Source: Candidatus Yanofskybacteria bacterium RIFOXYD1_FULL_42_10
Lineage (GTDB): Bacteria; Patescibacteriota; Minisyncoccia; 2-02-FULL-40-12; GWA2-44-9
Direction of reading: 5' to 3'
Assembly (NCBI GenBank): GCA_001795975.1
Contig: MGLG01000012.1
Coordinates: 581-9,778, forward strand
DNA length: 9,198 bases
Part shown: positions 6,494 through 9,198 of the stretch, piece after piece
How positions within the stretch are numbered: the first letter of the stretch is position 1
Layout of the letters: each line of letters opens with the position of its first letter
The notes under the pieces: generated by a model
The model's input: only the letters and a program-made list of their open reading frames with translations
What the model was told of the DNA's origin: nothing
Database searches by the model: none
Position numbers and translations under genes: made by a program

Positions 6494-6571
6494 TCCACAG
6501 GGTAGTGAAAGTTCGGCTTCTTTATATTACCGCCTTCGGCGGTGGCCGAACTTCTACTACCCTGTCCACAG
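6494..6571. repeat. Palindromic (MITE-like) element between dedA and the protease gene
   Basis: Two 20-bp arms, 6498-6517 and 6545-6564, are inverted repeats with only two adjacent mismatches in the middle (outer parts CAGGGTAGT / ACTACCCTG, inner parts AGTTCGGC / GCCGAACT). The enclosed loop holds a second hairpin, ACCGCC TTC GGCGGT (6529-6543). The heptamer TCCACAG occurs directly at both ends (6494-6500 and 6565-6571), resembling a target-site duplication that overlaps the first arm by three bases. There is no T-run on either strand, so a plain terminator is unlikely. It fills nearly all of the dedA-protease gap. Confidence 0.75.
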
Positions 6572-6575
6572 CCCC

Positions 6576-7250
6576 TCAACGATCCGACAAAAATTTATCA
6601 AACCCGTCTTTGATTTTCTCGCTGAACTCCTTGATTTTTTCGCTTAAAAAAAGCGTTCGCACAAATGTTGATTTAAAAAATAATTTTAAAAGATACATGA
6701 GCGTTATCGCTCCTCCCAAAAATACGATGAAATAAGTGATGTTTTTTAAATAAACAAGAAAGAACTTGTAGCTTTCTCCGAAAAAATAACCGATAAACAT
6801 CGTAACGATAACCCAGCCGATGGAACCGAGAAAATTAAACCAGCTGAATTTCTTTAAATTATATTTGAGCGACCCAGCCATAATCAGCGTCGCAATGGTC
6901 AATGAAAATGTAAATTTGGTAAAAACTATGGCCCGCCCGCTATATTTGGTAAAATATTCTTCCACTTTTTCAATTATCCGGCGGCTTTTGGGATCTTTGC
7001 GGCCCCATTTATCAATCGGCTTGGCTCCGGCGATATAACCGACCAAATACCAAATATAACCGTTTACGGTATAACCGGCCACAAAAATAACAAAAACGGG
7101 AAACAGAGCAACGCTTCCGACGGAAGCTAAAAATCCGCCCAAGACCATGGTATTTAATCCCTCAACAGCGCCTCCCAAAAATAAAAAAAGGTACTTATGG
7201 TCAATAAGCGCCGGGAAATTGTCCTGAAAAAAATTTAATAAGTGTTCCAT
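6576..7250 (-). CDS. DedA/VTT-family integral membrane protein
   Basis: A 224-aa polytopic protein with the DedA (SNARE-associated, VTT) layout. An N-terminal amphipathic helix is followed by YLFLFLGGAVEGLNTMVLGG (20-39), with the family's glutamate at E30, a membrane pair around 47-76 ending GYIAGAKPIDKWGRK, a linker RRIIEKVEEYFTKYSGRAIVF (90-110), the re-entrant/TM stretch TKFTFSLTIATLIMAG (111-126), and helices around 137-160 and 170-192. A charged tail ends the protein. DedA proteins are tied to undecaprenyl-phosphate or phospholipid flipping and proton-dependent envelope homeostasis. The usual RFxPxxR signature is changed (K112 in place of the first Arg, no second Arg), so it is a divergent member. 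Its ATG overlaps the end of udg by 16 nt, implying cotranslation. No Shine-Dalgarno beyond a weak GAGA. Confidence 0.82.
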   Translation of the reverse strand: MEHLLNFFQDNFPALIDHKYLFLFLGGAVEGLNTMVLGGFLASVGSVALFPVFVIFVAGYTVNGYIWYLVGYIAGAKPIDKWGRKDPKSRRIIEKVEEYFTKYSGRAIVFTKFTFSLTIATLIMAGSLKYNLKKFSWFNFLGSIGWVIVTMFIGYFFGESYKFFLVYLKNITYFIVFLGGAITLMYLLKLFFKSTFVRTLFLSEKIKEFSEKIKDGFDKFLSDR

Positions 7251-7852
7251 TGAAAATCTCGCAGAATTTGAAAATCTTTGATTAACTCGCCTTTGGCGCC
7301 ATTGTTATAAACCGCGACTGCGGGATGATAAAGCGGAATAACTTTAATTTTACCATAAGCCGTTTCAGCATCAAACGCTTTACCGTGCAAACGGCTGATT
7401 GAATCAAGTTCTAAATTAAACTTTTTCATAATATAGCCCATCGCAAACCTGCCCAACGAAACAATAATTTCCGGTTTAATTATTTTTATTTGGCGGTCAA
7501 GAAACGGTCCGTAAGCGTCTATTTCTTCCGGCAGAGGGTCCCGATTAAACGGCGGACGATCTTTCACGATATTTGTTATATAAACATCCTCTCTTTTTAT
7601 GCCCGCCGAGGCAAGCAGTTCGTCAAGAATTTTGCCGGCCGCGCCGCAAAAGGGCCGGCCTGTTTGAGCTTCGTTCCTGCCCGGAGCTTCGCCCACAAAC
7701 ATAATCTTGGCACAGTGGCTGCCCTCACCAATAACAGGAAATACTTTATTTTTTATTCTTTCTTGGTAAAGCGGAGATTCTTTAAAATTAATCACTTCGT
7801 CCCGGATTTGTTTCAGTAATTCAGTTCTGTTGTCATTTTGTTTTTCAATCAT
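7235..7852 (-). CDS. Family-4-type uracil-DNA glycosylase lacking Fe-S cysteines
   Basis: A 205-aa UDG-superfamily protein that would excise uracil from deaminated DNA in base-excision repair. Motif 1 is VGEAPGRNEAQTGRPFCGAAG (53-73), typical of family 4 (GEAPGxxE...GRPFxGxAG). Next come ITNIVKDRPPFNRDPLPEEI (92-111), SLGRFAM (132-138) and the second active-site motif LYHPAVAVY (174-182) with H176. Known family-4 enzymes carry a [4Fe-4S] cluster on CxxC plus two further Cys. Here those places read F23/S26 before PL, D98 in KDRPP and Y114 before GPFL; only two Cys (47 and 69) remain and neither fits a ligand site. The cluster must be absent, as in a variant subfamily I associate with Patescibacteria. 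There is no Shine-Dalgarno. The 3' end overlaps dedA. Confidence 0.9.
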   Translation of the reverse strand: MIEKQNDNRTELLKQIRDEVINFKESPLYQERIKNKVFPVIGEGSHCAKIMFVGEAPGRNEAQTGRPFCGAAGKILDELLASAGIKREDVYITNIVKDRPPFNRDPLPEEIDAYGPFLDRQIKIIKPEIIVSLGRFAMGYIMKKFNLELDSISRLHGKAFDAETAYGKIKVIPLYHPAVAVYNNGAKGELIKDFQILRDFQWNTY

Positions 7853-7859
7853 GATGTTA

Positions 7860-7886
7860 ATAATACAAAATATTAAAAAAATGCAA
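7860..7886 (-). promoter_or_regulatory. Possible promoter giving a leaderless udg-dedA mRNA
   Basis: On the minus strand TATTAT (7865-7860, 5/6 to consensus) lies 7 nt before the udg ATG, so the normal start distance would put +1 at the ATG itself. TTGCAT (7886-7881) lies upstream with a short 15-bp spacer (4/6 to TTGACA). The 50-nt gap after the ligase stop shows no clear terminator, so readthrough from the ligase gene is also possible. Confidence 0.45.
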
Positions 7887-7902
7887 AAGCAATGCCGAAA
7901 GG

Positions 7903-9198
7903 TTAAGCTCTGTTTTGGAAACTAGCAATCAAAGCCGCTATCATCCAAAAAATAAATCTCCCCTGCTGGATTGTAAAAAGAAAATGGTCAAAGAAACCAA
8001 TAATTAAAACTGAAAGAAAAAACAACAAAAACGAATAGTGATAAAGTTCTTTCATTCCGGTTTTTTTTACAAAATCTTTGATTAAAAATATTAAAAACAA
8101 GACAAACGATGCCAATCCCAATATGCCGATCTCGGAATAAATCAAAAGATAAATGTTGTGGACCGGCTGATAAAGATAGCGCGGCAGATTGGGGTCTATT
8201 TTCATAAACCAGTTCACGAAATTGCCCACGCCTGAACCAAACAAATTCAGACCCGACTTTAGCGATTCCTTTCCATAAAATATCCTCAATTGCACCGCTT
8301 CATCATCAGACGAAAGTTTGGAACGACTTGCCACTTCCGGCCAATAAATGGTTGCAAAGATTCCCATTGCAGCAATGGTCACGATTAAAATTAAAATAAG
8401 TCGCCGCCGCACAAGCGATTTCCTCCAAAACTTGGTTCTAAAATCTTTTTTAAGCCATATCAGCGCCGCTTGTGCCGTAAATCCAGCCGCCCATAAAAAA
8501 ACGACAGTTCGGGAAAAAGAGAAAAACAATCCAAAAAGCATTAGAAAATAAAAAACCAAAGGAAGACCCCAAGGAATTATAGATTCTTCGTTTTGATCTT
8601 TTTTATATAAAAACAAGAAATAGAAAGCAAAAATCGAAAGAAACAGATAAGCCGCCAAAATATTGGGGTGAGGAGTCGTGCCGTAAGCGCGGATAATTTT
8701 TTCGCCGGCAGAATTGAAAAAAGAAGCCACGCCACTTAGCGACGGCATAAGCACGCTCTCACCCAAAATTCTTAAACCCAAATCGGATTGTTTAATAAAT
8801 TGCCCTATGGCAATGACCGATTGGAAAATACCACCGGCAAAAAGAGCCAAAAGGGTTTTGGAGAAACTGAACCGGTAAAAAGCGTAGCTTTTGATGTAAA
8901 AATAAAATAAAATAAACTCAAAAAGTTTTAAGAACTGAAAAAAACTTACAATCGGACTGCTTGAATTTTTAATTGATATTGCCGCTACGACAAGAAAGAT
9001 TGTGAGGAAAAAATCTGACTGAAAAAATTTGGAAATTTGGAAATTGGAAAATTTATTGAAAATTGATCCGCCAGTTGGCGGATGAAAATTGAAAATTTGC
9101 CCACCACGAAAATAAATCCTCCTCGCGGCAAACCGCGAGGTATCAAGAGGAGGCTTCGCCTCTTGATACCGCCGCAGAGCGGCGGAGTATTCACCCCT
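7903..9198 (-). CDS. O-antigen ligase / Wzy-type polytopic membrane protein (5' partial)
   Basis: The frame is open without a stop from the right edge to a TAA at 7903, 431 residues in the window, and carries no plausible start before a TTG at 8850. I extend it to the edge because the homologous region begins well before that TTG: SDFFLTIFLVVAAIS (61-75) and FFQFLKLFEFILFYFYIKS read as standard helices of this family. Downstream are LGLRILGES, RAYGTTPHPN (170-179), the Wzy_C helix with FSFSRT (226-231), QLRIFYGKESLKSG with the periplasmic arginine, PVHNIYLLIYSEIGILG (345-361) and FFDHFLFTIQQGRFIFW. Such proteins join or polymerise undecaprenyl-linked glycans at the outer face of the membrane. 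In-window residues 1-58 come from palindromic and AT-rich repeats and are not family-like. The N-terminal helices lie outside. Confidence 0.82.
   Translation of the reverse strand, partial: RGEYSAALRRYQEAKPPLDTSRFAARRIYFRGGQIFNFHPPTGGSIFNKFSNFQISKFFQSDFFLTIFLVVAAISIKNSSSPIVSFFQFLKLFEFILFYFYIKSYAFYRFSFSKTLLALFAGGIFQSVIAIGQFIKQSDLGLRILGESVLMPSLSGVASFFNSAGEKIIRAYGTTPHPNILAAYLFLSIFAFYFLFLYKKDQNEESIIPWGLPLVFYFLMLFGLFFSFSRTVVFLWAAGFTAQAALIWLKKDFRTKFWRKSLVRRRLILILIVTIAAMGIFATIYWPEVASRSKLSSDDEAVQLRIFYGKESLKSGLNLFGSGVGNFVNWFMKIDPNLPRYLYQPVHNIYLLIYSEIGILGLASFVLFLIFLIKDFVKKTGMKELYHYSFLLFFLSVLIIGFFDHFLFTIQQGRFIFWMIAALIASFQNRA
9026..9100. repeat. AAATTTGG/AAAATTG short repeat array flanking a GC hairpin
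   Basis: The plus strand carries about seven tandem-like variants of a 7-8-nt unit (AATTTGGA, AATTTGGA, AATTGGAA, then GAAAATT types) over roughly 9026-9066. The array resumes at 9083-9100 after a palindrome. In the ligase frame it is read as Phe/Asn/Ser/Gln/Ile-rich peptide (SIFNKFSNFQISKFF), with no stop codon. Confidence 0.65.
9066..9083. repeat. GC-rich hairpin inside the AT repeat array
   Basis: ATCCGCC, loop AGTT, GGCGGAT is a perfect 7-bp-stem palindrome set exactly between the two arms of the AT-rich repeat array. In the ligase frame it is read as HPPTGGS. There is no flanking T-run in the transcribed direction long enough for a terminator. Confidence 0.7.
9121..9185. repeat. Triple-hairpin palindromic element within the ligase frame
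   Basis: Three perfect hairpins are fused head to tail and share end bases. CCTCGCGG/CCGCGAGG (9121-9140, loop CAAA) is followed by GGTATCAAGAGG/CCTCTTGATACC (9139-9170, 12-bp stem, 8-nt loop with an alternative inner stem) and CCGCCGC/GCGGCGG (9169-9185, loop AGA). Its GC content is far above the surroundings. The ligase frame reads through all three without a stop; a second minus-strand frame is also open across it. Confidence 0.85.

Noticed and set aside
6494..6571. The palindrome as an intrinsic terminator for dedA
   Set aside because: No U-tract follows the stem on either strand, and the direct repeats at both ends fit a mobile palindrome better.
7903..8850. Starting the ligase gene at the TTG at 8850
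   Set aside because: The frame upstream encodes two good membrane helices typical of the family, and no Shine-Dalgarno or promoter precedes the TTG, so the gene is better read as continuing to the window edge.
8985..9194. A 69-aa minus-strand frame across the palindromes
   Set aside because: It is stop-free only because the palindromes and AT repeats lack stops in that phase. The product shows no domain, and the ligase frame overlapping it continues into real family motifs.
1..9198. CRISPR array, tRNA, rRNA, or recoded UGA
   Set aside because: No regularly spaced direct repeats of 24-40 nt, no cloverleaf or rRNA signature, and TGA ends murG and dedA at positions where their families end, so the standard code is used.

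Overview
The window is a compact, entirely minus-strand stretch of a bacterial chromosome with a low-to-moderate GC content. TAA, TAG and TGA all serve as stops, so the standard bacterial code applies (no UGA recoding). Several features together suggest a Candidate Phyla Radiation (Patescibacteria, probably Parcubacteria-like) genome. These are a half-size MFS protein, a clamp-loader delta' lacking the zinc module, a family-4 uracil-DNA glycosylase lacking its Fe-S cysteines, a PolX with a Gln-x-Gln PHP motif, and AT-rich short repeats with GC-rich palindromes between and inside genes. The lineage is my inference from gene style; no marker long enough for real placement is present.

Layout in the direction of transcription (right to left). 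At the right edge lies a 5'-truncated O-antigen-ligase-like membrane protein gene (7903-9198) whose first ~58 in-window codons are made of palindromic and AT-rich repeats kept open in frame. Next come a family-4 uracil-DNA glycosylase (7235-7852), overlapping a DedA-like membrane protein (6576-7250), then a ~78-bp palindromic element (6494-6571) and a secreted subtilisin-like protease (5270-6454). A strong intrinsic terminator follows, and an extended -10 promoter directly abuts it. That promoter would start a second unit: half-size MFS protein (4584-5210), PolX (2839-4554), murG (1702-2832) and a previously unlisted 59-aa membrane protein (1514-1693). A repeat-bearing gap separates this unit from holB (588-1433). 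A 99-aa hypothetical gene (171-470) follows, with its own promoter, Shine-Dalgarno and terminator. The start of frr (1-118) is at the left edge.

Functionally the window mixes DNA replication and repair (delta', PolX, UDG), envelope biogenesis (MurG, O-antigen ligase/polymerase, DedA, MFS), an exported protease and translation (RRF). The most interesting points are: (1) palindromic elements translated in frame within the ligase gene; (2) probable leaderless mRNAs, with -10 boxes 6-8 nt upstream of ATG for the MFS gene, udg and possibly frr, beside SD-led genes; (3) loss of family-defining metal ligands in UDG and PolX-PHP; (4) a 59-aa single-pass protein with a conserved nonapeptide duplication coupled to murG; (5) a TSD-like flanked palindrome between dedA and the protease.
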